From: an uncultured Tenacibaculum sp.
GTDB taxonomy: Bacteria; Bacteroidota; Bacteroidia; Flavobacteriales; Flavobacteriaceae
Assembly (NCBI GenBank): GCA_947504185.1
Contig: CANNGJ010000013.1
Coordinates: 22,242 to 86,241 of the forward strand
Direction of reading: 5' to 3'
Length of the DNA stretch: 64,000 nucleotides
Program-made: the position numbers and the translations under genes
Shown here: piece after piece, positions 47,422 through 56,000 of the stretch
Layout: every line of letters starts with the position of its first letter
Numbering within the stretch: position 1 is the stretch's first letter
The notes under the pieces: model-generated
What the model was told of the DNA's origin: nothing
Database searches by the model: none
The model's input: only the letters and a program-made list of their open reading frames with translations

Positions 47422-47658
47422 TTATTCTTGTGGAGAATTTAATTCTTCTTTAAAGTCATTTATTACTTTTTGAGCATCCTCTAAATCAGATTTATAGATA
47501 AATAATTCGCTAGAAGCACCAGTGGTTCCAAAGCCAGCTAGTCTTCCAGATTCTCTATCATCTTTAAGTAAAGTAGCTATTTTAGCCTCATCAAGTAAAA
47601 AAGCAAGTCTATTTGCTAAAATTGTGGTTCCTGTATATACTTTTATGTGTTCTTTCAT
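47422..47658 (-). CDS. DUF2007 protein
   Basis: The 78-residue protein (VYTGTTILANRLAFLLDEAKIATLLKD, then ELFIYKSDLEDAQKVINDF) has the ferredoxin-like pattern of DUF2007, sometimes called a putative signal-transducing protein. Its function is unknown. It lies 13 bases after a 50-residue gene on the same strand, probably co-transcribed. Confidence 0.85.
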   Translation of the reverse strand: MKEHIKVYTGTTILANRLAFLLDEAKIATLLKDDRESGRLAGFGTTGASSELFIYKSDLEDAQKVINDFKEELNSPQE

Positions 47659-47671
47659 AATTGTAAAAATT

Positions 47672-47824
47672 TTAATCCAACGAATTTATAGTTACAAAAG
47701 CTCGCCATCCAATAATTGCTAATTGAAATTTTGATGCCTTAGAGATATCCAATTCTTTTTTTGTAAAAGAAGGTAAAATGGTCTTGTTTAGTTTGGCTAA
47801 AACTTTAAATAATTGTTTTTTCAT
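47672..47824 (-). CDS. Small conserved-looking flavobacterial protein, 50 residues
   Basis: The product begins MKKQLFKVLAKLNKTILPS and ends WRAFVTINSLD, with a Lys-rich amphipathic middle (FTKKELDISKASKFQLAIIG). I recall very similar 50-residue proteins in other Flavobacteriia, sometimes labelled SsrA-binding protein, but it bears no SmpB motif that I can see. The ATG at 47824 and TAA at 47672 give a clean frame 13 bases before DUF2007. Its function is unknown. Confidence 0.75.
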   Translation of the reverse strand: MKKQLFKVLAKLNKTILPSFTKKELDISKASKFQLAIIGWRAFVTINSLD

Positions 47825-47870
47825 TATAAGTTGATTCTATATCAAAAATACTGAAAAATAATTTGTTAGT

Positions 47871-47901
47871 AAGAGTGAAGCTATATAAAGCTTCACTCTT
47901 T
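47871..47901. terminator. Bidirectional-looking terminator stem
   Basis: AAGAGTGAAGCT / AGCTTCACTCTT is a near-perfect stem with a short loop. On the minus strand it follows the tiny frame at 47918-48013, and the 50-residue gene starts after it. Confidence 0.75.
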
Positions 47902-47917
47902 TGAAGGTTGGTTAGAG

Positions 47918-48013
47918 TTACTTTTTGCTTTCCATTATTTTCTTTGCAAGGTCTACTCCAATTAAAGATTGTAGTAGATTTCCGCTATTACTTGTTTTAG
48001 TAATGGTTTACAT
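47918..48013 (-). pseudogene. Tiny frame with a stop at codon 2
   Basis: ATG at 48013 is followed at once by TAA, then 29 open codons (TITKTSNSGNLLQSLIGVDL..., ending AKKIMESKK) to a stop at 47918. A terminator follows. If the stop codon were a sense codon this would be a 31-residue peptide. It may be a broken small gene or chance. Confidence 0.3.
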
Positions 48014-48036
48014 AGTGTAATTTTTTTAAAAGTTAA

Positions 48037-48111
48037 TTAAAATAATAGTTGAGTAATAGTGATGGCAATTTTGGTTGCGATAATAATTAATTTTAAAGCG
48101 ATAGCAATCAT
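48037..48111 (-). CDS. Possible 24-residue hydrophobic peptide
   Basis: MIAIALKLIIIATKIAITIT then QLLF is a single-helix, Ile/Leu-rich sequence with two Lys, typical of small membrane peptides. It lies in otherwise gene-poor DNA upstream, on the same strand, of another tiny frame and a terminator. Type I toxins have such peptides, but nothing else supports that. Low-complexity AT-rich DNA could give it by chance. Confidence 0.35.
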   Translation of the reverse strand: MIAIALKLIIIATKIAITITQLLF

Positions 48112-48531
48112 TAGTTTTTAGTGTTTTTAATTAGTGAAAATTGGTTGATTCCGGAATTGTTTTTTCAATATATGAGGTTACGAATCTTCTTACCAAATGA
48201 TTTATATGAATTTAATTAATTTGAGTTTATATATAAAGTTAAAAAAGTAAATTAAGTTATAATTTACAATTAGTTAGCCTTAAATTATGTTTGTTTTTAT
48301 AAGTGTAATTTATTTTAAGTGTTTTAATGTGTTATGAAGTAAAGGGTATTTTTAAAAAGGTTTTAAAAAGTAAAGGAAATAGCCTGTTTTTATTGATGAA
48401 AAAAGGCTGTTTGATTTTTCAGAAAAACGATAAGCGGATAATTATCATAGATTTTTAAACTGTTTTTTGTTACCTTTTTTTAGAAAAATAAATATTGTAA
48501 AAAAGCTATCTTCGCAGGATAAAAATAATTT

Positions 48532-49473
48532 ATGAGTATTCTGTATATAGTTTTAGGGTTGGTGTTGTTGGTGCTTGGAGGTAATTGGCTTTTAAAAGCA
48601 GCAGTAGGGTTGTCTTTAAAGTTAAATATTCCGAAAATTGTAATTGGTATGACGGTAGTGTCTTTTGCTACTTCAGCCCCAGAATTAATAGTAAGTATTA
48701 AATCAGCTTTAGATGGTGCTCCGGGTTTGGCGCTAGGAAATGTAATTGGTTCTAATATTGCTAATTTAGGTTTGGTTTTAGGAATCACGGTTATTCTTTC
48801 GACTATTGAAGTTGAAAAAAGTTTTTACAAAACAGATTGGCCAGTTATGATGATTGCTTCTGTGTTGTTATATTTTTTTATAGTAAATGATAAGGTGATT
48901 GAATTTTATGAAGGGGCGATAATGTTTACTATGTTAATTGTGTTTCTAGTTTATTTATTGCGTTTTCAAAAAACAGCAGTTGTAGATGAGATGCCAGAGG
49001 ATGATGAAGAATTACCACTACATAAAATAGTGTTGTTTTTGGCTATTGGAGGTTTTGGTTTGTGGGCTGGGTCAGAATTGTTAGTTGACGGAGCAAAGAC
49101 AATGGCAGAGAATTTTGGCGTTAGTGATGCTGTTATAGGTGTAACTGTGGTTTCAGTTGGAACAAGTATTCCCGAATTAGCTGCATCTATTATTGCGGTA
49201 ATGAAAAAAGAAAAAGCAATTTCTTTAGGAAATTTAATTGGTTCTAATGTGTTTAATATTTTAGCGGTTTTAGGAATTACTTCTATGATTACTCCGGTTC
49301 AAGTTGAGCCAGATGCTTTAAGTTTAATTAATAATGATATTTATTGGATGTTGGCAATTTCGTTCGCAGTGTTACCTTTGGTATTCTTTCCTAAAAAATT
49401 ACGCTTAAACTGGAAAGATGGAATAATTTTGTTGGGGGCTTATGTTATTTTTATTTACCTGACTATCTCATAA
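48532..49473 (+). CDS. Calcium/sodium antiporter (YrbG/CaxA type)
   Basis: The 313-residue membrane protein has about ten hydrophobic segments and two inverted alpha repeats: SFATSAPEL with GNVIGSNIANLGLVLG near residues 43-85, and SVGTSIPEL with GNLIGSNVFNILAVLG near 205-245. An acidic loop (DEMPEDDEELP) lies between the halves. These are signatures of the Ca2+/Na+ antiporter family. It ends before a shared terminator with glnII. Confidence 0.93.
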   Translation: MSILYIVLGLVLLVLGGNWLLKAAVGLSLKLNIPKIVIGMTVVSFATSAPELIVSIKSALDGAPGLALGNVIGSNIANLGLVLGITVILSTIEVEKSFYKTDWPVMMIASVLLYFFIVNDKVIEFYEGAIMFTMLIVFLVYLLRFQKTAVVDEMPEDDEELPLHKIVLFLAIGGFGLWAGSELLVDGAKTMAENFGVSDAVIGVTVVSVGTSIPELAASIIAVMKKEKAISLGNLIGSNVFNILAVLGITSMITPVQVEPDALSLINNDIYWMLAISFAVLPLVFFPKKLRLNWKDGIILLGAYVIFIYLTIS

Positions 49474-49493
49474 TTGATTAGAATATAAAGAAT

Positions 49494-49521
49494 AAAAAAA
49501 GCCGCTAATAGCGGCTTTTTT
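49494..49521. terminator. Bidirectional terminator between the antiporter gene and glutamine synthetase II
   Basis: AAAAAAGCCGCTA / TAGCGGCTTTTTT is a strong GC-rich stem with A and T tracts on both sides. Confidence 0.9.
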
Positions 49522-49546
49522 CTTGTTGTTGTGTTGTTGTGGAAAT

Positions 49547-50569
49547 TTATAGTTTATCGCAAACAGGTTTTACTGTTTGAATAATTCTTGAAGCAATTTT
49601 ATAAGGATCTCCATTTGAAGCAGGTCTTCTGTCTTCTAAATATCCTTTCCATCCGTTTTCTACAGTTAAAATAGGAATACGTATAGAAGCGCCTCTATCT
49701 GAAATACCGTAACTAAAATCAGTAATAGACGCAGTTTCGTGTAGTCCAGTTAAACGTTGGTCATTGTGAGCGCCATAAATATCAATGTGTTCTTTAGTTA
49801 CAGGCCTAAAAGCTTCACAAACTTGCATGTAAATTTCTTTAGATCCGCAAGTTCTTAAAACTTCATTTGAAAAGTTAGCGTGCATACCAGAACCGTTCCA
49901 GTCTCCTTTTACAGGTTTTGGATGATATTCAATGTAGTAACCATATTGTTCAGTTAATCTATCTAATAAATAACGAGCTACCCATATTTCATCCCCTGCT
50001 TTTTTAGCTCCTTTGGCAAATAATTGAAATTCCCATTGTCCAGAAGCAACCTCTTGATTGATTCCTTCAAAATTCAATCCAGCATCAATACATAGGTCAG
50101 CATGTTTTTCAACAAAATCTCTACCGTGTGTGTTTCTCCCACCAACAGAACAGTAATACATTCCTTGAGGTCCAGGGTATCCGCCAACTGGAAACCCTAA
50201 AGGAAGCTGTGTAGTTTTGTCCATGATAAAATACTCTTGTTCAAAACCAAACCAAAAATCGTTATCATCATCGTTAATAGTGGCACGAGCATTAGATTCA
50301 TGAGGAGTTCCATCAGAATTTAAAACTTCTGTCATAACGATATACCCATTAATACGAGTAGGATCTGGGTAAATAGCTACAGGTTTTAAGATGCAATCAG
50401 AAGAATCTCCTGAGGCTTGCTTTGTTGAAGATCCATCAAAAGACCAGTTTTTAATTTCGTCTAAAGTTCCTTGAAAGTTTTCGTGTTCTTCAACTTTTGT
50501 TTTGCTTCTTAGGTTTTGTGTTGGTTTGTAACCATCTAACCAAATGTACTCTAATTTAATTTTAGCCAT
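49547..50569 (-). CDS. glnA: Glutamine synthetase, eukaryotic-type (GSII)
   Basis: The 340-residue enzyme makes glutamine from glutamate and ammonia. FDGSSTKQASGDSSD near residue 43, FGFEQEYFI near 110 with metal-binding Glu, GSGMHANFS near 225 and RGASIRIP near 300 are GS motifs. The short length and beta-grasp pattern fit the GSII class. The frame is open to 50605, but MAKIKLEYIW at 50569 is the family start. It is divergent from the unrelated-size GSIII. There is no adenylylation Tyr motif, as expected for this class. Confidence 0.94.
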   Translation of the reverse strand: MAKIKLEYIWLDGYKPTQNLRSKTKVEEHENFQGTLDEIKNWSFDGSSTKQASGDSSDCILKPVAIYPDPTRINGYIVMTEVLNSDGTPHESNARATINDDDNDFWFGFEQEYFIMDKTTQLPLGFPVGGYPGPQGMYYCSVGGRNTHGRDFVEKHADLCIDAGLNFEGINQEVASGQWEFQLFAKGAKKAGDEIWVARYLLDRLTEQYGYYIEYHPKPVKGDWNGSGMHANFSNEVLRTCGSKEIYMQVCEAFRPVTKEHIDIYGAHNDQRLTGLHETASITDFSYGISDRGASIRIPILTVENGWKGYLEDRRPASNGDPYKIASRIIQTVKPVCDKL

Positions 50570-50639
50570 GATAATATCGGAATATGTTTTTGTAATCAAA
50601 TTCAATGCAAAAATGAATATTTTATCTATTATATTAAAA

Positions 50640-50703
50640 TTTTTAGGGGTAAAAGTTTAAAAATTAACTTTAAATTAATCTTGACCCTTATTTTTTAGGG
50701 GTA
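50640..50703. promoter_or_regulatory. TACCCCTAA-type motifs between the two glutamine synthetase genes
   Basis: TTTTAGGGGTAAAA (50641-50654), its near-complement ACCCTTA (50684-50690) and TTAGGGGTA (50695-50703) give three copies of the same motif in 64 bases; the last two form an inverted repeat. On the minus strand the first reads TTTTACCCCTAA. They could be sites for a nitrogen regulator; none is identified. Confidence 0.5.
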
Positions 50704-50720
50704 TTTTAATTTAAGTTTTG

Positions 50721-50728
50721 TATTTTTG
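50721..50728 (+). promoter_or_regulatory. TATTTTTG -7 element upstream of glnN
   Basis: A full TAnnTTTG match lies 25 bases before the GSIII start codon, 17 bases after the TTAGGGGTA motif. No TTG is seen at normal -33 spacing, as may fit an activator-dependent promoter. Confidence 0.5.
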
Positions 50729-50753
50729 ATCTTGAATTTATACCATATATATA

Positions 50754-52937
50754 ATGTCAACTTTAAGATTTAACGCACTACAAGAAACGTTACATAGAAA
50801 ACCAGTTTTAATTGAAGAGAAAGGGCGTCGTTCTGAATTATTTGGAAAAAATGTTTTTAATAAGCAAGCGATGCGTCAATATATGACGAAAGAAGCTTAT
50901 CAGAGTGTGATAGACGCAATTGAATTTGGAACTAAAATAGATCGAAAAATTGCAGATCAAATTGCAATAAGCATGAAAGATTGGGCGCTGTCTAAAGGAG
51001 CAACGCATTATACACATTGGTTTCAACCATTAACAGGAGCAACTGCAGAAAAGCATGATGCTTTTTTTGAAACGATTGATGATGGTGGGGCAATGGAGCG
51101 TTTTGATGGTAGTCAATTAGTGCAGCAAGAACCAGATGCTTCTAGTTTTCCGAATGGGGGAATTAGAAATACGTTTGAAGCAAGAGGCTATACTGCTTGG
51201 GATCCAACATCGCCAGCATTTATATATGGTACTACATTATGTATTCCAACTGTTTTTGTAGCGTATACAGGCGAAGCTTTAGATAATAAAGCTCCTTTAT
51301 TAAGAGCATTACAGGCTGTTGATAGCGCTGCAACTGCGGTATGTAAATATTTTGATAAAAATGTTTCTAAGGTTAATGCAACTTTAGGTTGGGAACAAGA
51401 ATACTTTTTAATAGATACAGCGTTGGTTTCTGCTCGTCCAGATTTAATGATGACAGGAAGAACGTTGTTAGGCCATTCTCCGGCGAAAGGTCAGCAGTTA
51501 GATGATCATTATTTTGGATCTATTCCAACAAGAGTAATGAGTTTTATGCAAGATTTAGAGCAAGAATGTATGCTATTGGGAGTGCCTGTAAAAACACGTC
51601 ATAACGAAGTAGCTCCAAATCAGTTTGAATTAGCGCCTATTTTTGAAGAAGCTAATCTAGCAGTAGATCATAACTCGTTATTAATGGATGTGATGGAAAA
51701 AGTATCACAACGCCATCAATTTAAAGTATTGTTTCATGAAAAACCATTTGAAGGAATTAATGGTTCAGGAAAACATAATAACTGGAGTTTAGCTACCAAT
51801 ACAGGGGTTAACTTATTAAGTCCAGGAAAAACTCCAATGAAAAATTTACAGTTTTTAACCTTTTTTGTAAATACAATTAAAGCTGTTCATGATTACGAAG
51901 AATTAATAAGAGCTTCTATTGCAAGTGCAAGTAACGATCATCGCTTAGGCGCTAACGAAGCACCTCCTGCTATTATCTCTGTTTTTATTGGTTCACAACT
52001 GTCTGCTGTTTTAGATGAGTTAGAAAATGTAACAAAAGGAAAATTATCTCCACAAGAAAAAACAGATTTAAAATTGAACATCGTTGGTAAGATTCCAGAG
52101 ATATTATTAGATAATACTGATAGAAATAGAACTTCACCATTTGCATTTACAGGTAATAAATTTGAATTACGTGCAGTAGGTTCTTGGTCTAACTGTGCAG
52201 GACCGATGACGGTTTTAAATACAATTATCGCAAAGCAACTAAAAGAATTTAAAATTGAAGTTGATAAATTAGTGGATACTAAAAATTTGAAGAAAGATGA
52301 AGCAGTTTTTAATGTGTTAAGAGAATATATAAAAGCATCTAAAAAGATTCGTTTTGAGGGTGATGGTTATGGAGAGGCTTGGGAAAAAGAAGCTATTAAG
52401 CGTGGGTTGAGTAATAATAAAACAACACCTGAAGCTTTGAAAGCTAAAATTTCTAAAAAAGCAATTTCACTTTTTGAAGAAATGAACGTGATGAATAAAG
52501 TAGAGGTAGAAGCACGTCACGAAATTGAATTAGAAGAATATTCTAAGCGTATACAAATTGAAAGTAGGGTATTGGCAGATGTTGCTAGGAATCATGTAAT
52601 ACCTACAGCGATTCAATATCAAAACACATTGATTGAAAATGTAAGAGGATTAAAAGAAATTTTCGGAAAAGGTTTTGAGCAATATGCTAAAGAGCAAATT
52701 GATTTAATTCAGAAAATTTCTGGTCATATTGCTGAAATAAATTCAAAAATAGAGCAGATGACGAATGAGCGTAAGAAAACAAATAAATTAAAAGGTCAGA
52801 AAAATGCTGATGGATATTGTAATAAAGTAAAACCATTTTTAGAAAGCATTAGATATCACTGTGATAAATTAGAATTAATGGTAGATGATAACTTGTGGTC
52901 TTTAACAAAGTACAGAGAGTTGTTGTTTACTAGGTAG
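50754..52937 (+). CDS. glnN: Glutamine synthetase type III
   Basis: The 727-residue enzyme has the long GSIII form common in Bacteroidota. THWFQPLTGATAEKHDAF, WDPTSPAFIYG, GWEQEYFLID near residue 215, KTRHNEVAPNQFELAPIFEE near 285, GSGKHNNWS near 340 and NDHRLGANEAPPAIISVF near 395 are diagnostic. The last 200 residues are helical and coiled-coil rich. It is divergent from GSII, giving this region two glutamine synthetases. Confidence 0.95.
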   Translation: MSTLRFNALQETLHRKPVLIEEKGRRSELFGKNVFNKQAMRQYMTKEAYQSVIDAIEFGTKIDRKIADQIAISMKDWALSKGATHYTHWFQPLTGATAEKHDAFFETIDDGGAMERFDGSQLVQQEPDASSFPNGGIRNTFEARGYTAWDPTSPAFIYGTTLCIPTVFVAYTGEALDNKAPLLRALQAVDSAATAVCKYFDKNVSKVNATLGWEQEYFLIDTALVSARPDLMMTGRTLLGHSPAKGQQLDDHYFGSIPTRVMSFMQDLEQECMLLGVPVKTRHNEVAPNQFELAPIFEEANLAVDHNSLLMDVMEKVSQRHQFKVLFHEKPFEGINGSGKHNNWSLATNTGVNLLSPGKTPMKNLQFLTFFVNTIKAVHDYEELIRASIASASNDHRLGANEAPPAIISVFIGSQLSAVLDELENVTKGKLSPQEKTDLKLNIVGKIPEILLDNTDRNRTSPFAFTGNKFELRAVGSWSNCAGPMTVLNTIIAKQLKEFKIEVDKLVDTKNLKKDEAVFNVLREYIKASKKIRFEGDGYGEAWEKEAIKRGLSNNKTTPEALKAKISKKAISLFEEMNVMNKVEVEARHEIELEEYSKRIQIESRVLADVARNHVIPTAIQYQNTLIENVRGLKEIFGKGFEQYAKEQIDLIQKISGHIAEINSKIEQMTNERKKTNKLKGQKNADGYCNKVKPFLESIRYHCDKLELMVDDNLWSLTKYRELLFTR

Positions 52938-52973
52938 AAAAAACACTTAACTAGTTTTGGGAATAGAATATGT

Positions 52974-52999
52974 AAAAAAGGGGTTTTCCTCCTTTTTTG
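52974..52999 (+). terminator. Terminator after glnN, overlapping an alternative stem
   Basis: AAAAAAGGGG / CCTCCTTTTTT (one bulge) forms a stem with T tail. The bases TTTCCTCC within it could instead pair with GGAGGAAA at 53009-53016, an exclusive alternative. Confidence 0.65.
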
Positions 53000-53219
53000 T
53001 GCATTTAAGGAGGAAAGTTAAATGTCATGTATCCATTGCTATATTTGAGTTTCAGCTATTTTTAATGTGAAAAACAGAATGTACGGTTTGTTTTTTTGCT
53101 TTTTATAAAAAAGAATTGTTCGTATATTAGCTACGTTTAAACACGCAAACTATATATAGTTTTTAGTACAATCTTTTTTAAGATTGATGAAAATGTAACA
53201 GACGCTCCTAGTCATTATA

Positions 53220-53262
53220 TTTTACCCTATTAATTTTACCCTTGCATTTAGTAGTATACCCT
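53220..53262 (+). repeat. Three TACCCT repeats upstream of the curli genes
   Basis: TTTTACCCT occurs at 53220-53228 and 53234-53242, and the similar AGTATACCCT ends at 53262. Starts are 14 and 20 bases apart. They resemble the motif near the glutamine synthetase genes. Probably regulator sites; the factor is unknown. Confidence 0.55.
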
Positions 53263-53336
53263 AATAAATATGTTAAAGACGTATGTCTTTATGGTATGCT
53301 TAAAATTAATTAAACGTATTTTAAAATTATTTTATT

Positions 53337-54245
53337 ATGAAAAAATTATTAAGTTTAGCTATGATTATAGCTACAGGGACACTTTTTGCGCAGTTAGCAA
53401 ATCCGTTACCAACACCAAAGGCAAACTGTCTTAATTGTTCAGTAACACAAGTAGGGCCAGCATTAGGGGCAAGAGGAGCCGCAATAAACACGAGTAACGT
53501 TGGACAAACAGGTCATATGAATGACGCAAGTGTTGTTCAGACAGGAGTTGGAAATTTATCTTCAATTGATCAAGATGGACAAAATCAAGGTTTTGCTGGA
53601 GGTTTAGCTAATGAAGCTACGGTTTATCAACAAGGAAGAAAAAACGAATCAGACATCAAGCAACATGGTGATAATAATACTGGTTTTGTAAATCAAGTAG
53701 GTTTTAAGAACTATGCACAACAAGATGTTGGTGTAGGTTGGGCAGAAAACAACAGAGCTTATGCTTATCAGACTGGACGTAAAAACACTTCTATTCAAAA
53801 GCAACGTTTTGACAATAATACAGCTATAGTTGCGCAAGCAGGTAGAAGAAATTTTGCACATCAAGATCAAAGTACAGGAACTGATGGAGCACCAGGTAGT
53901 ATTGCAGGTATTTTACAAGTAGGTAATGATAATAAAGCGAAGCAAACTCAAACGGGTAGCTTTAATGTTGATGGAATTGCACAATTTGGTAATGGTAACA
54001 TGGCTTCTTCTACTCAAGCAGGTAATGGAGGATTAAATATTTCTGGTATTTTACAATCTGGAGATGATAACAAAGCATGTGTAGATCAAAAAGCAGCTGG
54101 AGGTATTAACTTAAGCTTAGTAGGCCAGTTTGGTATGGAAAACTCTGCATCTGTTATTCAGGATGCTCAAGGTTCTGGAAATGCAAGTTTTATAGGTCAA
54201 TTTGGATATAAAAACAAAGCTTGTGTTGAACAAACAGGGTTGTAA
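53337..54245 (+). CDS. csgA: Major curlin-like amyloid subunit
   Basis: The 302-residue protein has a signal peptide ending near TLFAQ and about ten curlin repeats of the type QxGxxNxAxxxQ (for example QTGRKNTSIQKQ, QVGNDNKAKQTQ, QSGDDNKACVDQ, QFGMENSASVIQ). Such repeats form the cross-beta curli fibre. The repeats are less regular than in E. coli and include two ACV[DE]Q units near the end and a Cys pair (NCLNC) after the signal. The next curli genes follow. It could alternatively be a CsgB-type nucleator, but its length and place first argue for the main subunit. Confidence 0.88.
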   Translation: MKKLLSLAMIIATGTLFAQLANPLPTPKANCLNCSVTQVGPALGARGAAINTSNVGQTGHMNDASVVQTGVGNLSSIDQDGQNQGFAGGLANEATVYQQGRKNESDIKQHGDNNTGFVNQVGFKNYAQQDVGVGWAENNRAYAYQTGRKNTSIQKQRFDNNTAIVAQAGRRNFAHQDQSTGTDGAPGSIAGILQVGNDNKAKQTQTGSFNVDGIAQFGNGNMASSTQAGNGGLNISGILQSGDDNKACVDQKAAGGINLSLVGQFGMENSASVIQDAQGSGNASFIGQFGYKNKACVEQTGL

Positions 54246-54274
54246 GATATTATGAATTAGATTTAAGATTGAAA

Positions 54275-54311
54275 TAAAAAAGGGAGGAGAAATTTTCTTC
54301 CCCCCTTTTTT
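54275..54311 (+). terminator. Terminator between the two curlin genes
   Basis: An AAAAAAGGG-aGG-aGAAA arm pairs with TTTC-tTCC-CCCCTTTTT, followed by a T run, 30 bases past the csgA stop codon. Partial read-through would give more major subunit than downstream products. Confidence 0.8.
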
Positions 54312-54325
54312 TAATTATAGAAAAG

Positions 54326-54784
54326 ATGAGAAAACTAAAAAGAGTAATGTTTATAGTGTTTTTGGCTAGTTGTTTTACTGTAATGTCTCAGTCAAATCCA
54401 TCTACATATTTTGTAAACGTGCCACAAATAGGAAGTGATGCTTCGCTTTTGGTATTAGAAAATAATATTAATTTATCATCATCTGATTTAACAAGTTTTA
54501 GGAATTCATCGAGTAATCAAAATTTATTGTTGATAAATCAAATAGGAACCAACAATATTGTAGATATAAAAAAAGGGGTTGGTGACTCTCAGCAAGTAAA
54601 TCAATACGGTAAGAGTAATTATTATAGTTTTATAGATTATTATAATACAGCACCTACAAATATGGATATATTACAGCAAGGTAACGCTAATTCTTTACAA
54701 GTTTACGGAACGAATTCATTTATGGAGAATATAAAAATCACTCAAAAATCTAGTTATAAGACAATTATTATAAAAAATTATTAA
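54326..54784 (+). CDS. csgB: Minor curlin-like protein, possible nucleator
   Basis: The 152-residue protein has a signal peptide (ending near FTVMSQ) and three or four loose curlin-like repeats (INQIGTNNIVDIKK, VNQYGKSNYYSF, LQQGNANSLQVYG, ITQKSSYK). Low repeat number and its location after the major curlin suggest a CsgB-like nucleator that starts fibre growth on the surface. The assignment rests on position and weak repeats. Confidence 0.7.
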   Translation: MRKLKRVMFIVFLASCFTVMSQSNPSTYFVNVPQIGSDASLLVLENNINLSSSDLTSFRNSSSNQNLLLINQIGTNNIVDIKKGVGDSQQVNQYGKSNYYSFIDYYNTAPTNMDILQQGNANSLQVYGTNSFMENIKITQKSSYKTIIIKNY

Positions 54785-54790
54785 GAAAAA

Positions 54791-55522
54791 ATGTTGAAAC
54801 TTTGTTTTTTTCGTGTAACTTTAAAGTGTGTGCTTTTTTTATTATGTGTAAATATTTATGCGCAAGATAAAAATGATGTTCTTGCTAAAATACACGTGTT
54901 AAGAAAAGATAATTTTATAGCAGTAAAAGCACAAGCTGAAAATGAAGGGGTTTTATTTAAAGATGAATTAAGTTATAATTTAATAGTTTTAAAAAAAAGT
55001 AAAGAAGGTAATTATTCAAATAACAAACAGTCAGGGGTGTTTTCGCTAGAACCCAATGAAAAAAAAGATCTTTCATTTATTAGGTTAAGTTTAAATTCTG
55101 ATGAAGAATTGAAGGCATATTTATTTGTAAAGCATAAAGATAAATTAATAGATAAAGATACATTGGTAATAATGCCCAAAAAAGTAGGTTTCTTAGAGGA
55201 TAAAAAGATTGATGAATCTAGCTTTGCTATAAAAGGATTGGTTATTGAAGAAGCGATTACCAAAATAGGAAAAGATTTTTACGATTTTTTTTATCAAGAA
55301 TACTTACTCTCTGGATTAAAATATCCGTTTATTATAAAAATTAAAGAAAAACCAGGATTAAGAAGAACGACGGTTGTAACAATAGAAGCTAGTGATACTA
55401 AGGTTTTTGAGTTTATGACTAGGCCTGGAGAAGATTTTTTAAAACAAGCAGTAAAAGTTACTTTGGCGAGGTTAAGTGCTTATTCTAAGAAAAGAAATAC
55501 TTTATTAAGTTATAAAATTTAA
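54791..55522 (+). CDS. csgE: CsgE-type curli chaperone with an N-terminal CsgH-like domain
   Basis: The 243-residue protein is almost twice the length of CsgE. After the signal peptide (ending near IYAQD), residues about 30-125 (LSYNLIVLKKSKEGNYSNNKQ, then SGVFSL) resemble CsgH/CsgC-type curli inhibitors in pattern: a small beta-sandwich with a Q-G-F-L segment. The C-terminal part (FYDFFYQEY, KPGLRRTTVVTIEASDTKVFEF, QAVKVTLARL) is CsgE, which guides curlin to the CsgG pore. The fusion would join export guidance and inhibition of early fibre growth. The N-terminal call is by pattern only. Confidence 0.8.
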   Translation: MLKLCFFRVTLKCVLFLLCVNIYAQDKNDVLAKIHVLRKDNFIAVKAQAENEGVLFKDELSYNLIVLKKSKEGNYSNNKQSGVFSLEPNEKKDLSFIRLSLNSDEELKAYLFVKHKDKLIDKDTLVIMPKKVGFLEDKKIDESSFAIKGLVIEEAITKIGKDFYDFFYQEYLLSGLKYPFIIKIKEKPGLRRTTVVTIEASDTKVFEFMTRPGEDFLKQAVKVTLARLSAYSKKRNTLLSYKI

Positions 55523-55526
55523 AGTT

Positions 55527-55987
<461 letters not shown>

Positions 55988-56000
55988 CATTATATAATCT

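Larger units (their letters stand above)
47825..48531. other. Gene-poor stretch of about 700 bases
   Basis: No long reading frame is present. It holds the terminator at 47871, two tiny minus-strand frames (48037-48111 and 47918-48013) and an AT-rich 3' half. A GCCTgTTTTT / AAAAAaGGC stem lies near 48380-48413. A TATCTTCG box at 48507-48514 lies 17 bases before the antiporter gene. The rest shows nothing recognisable. Confidence 0.5.
52938..53336. other. 400-base intergenic region upstream of the curli operon
   Basis: It holds a terminator at 52974 with an alternative stem, a CAATCTT / AAGATTG hairpin at 53169-53186, three TTTTACCCT-type repeats (53220-53262) and an AAAGAC / GTCTTT inverted repeat at 53275-53290. 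No reading frame stands out. The length and sites suggest complex regulation of the curli genes. A clean TAnnTTTG promoter was not found. Confidence 0.6.

Noticed and set aside
48399..48461. Short plus-strand frame starting MKKGCLIFQKNDKR
   Set aside because: Only 20 codons, no promoter and no sign of conservation; chance in AT-rich DNA.
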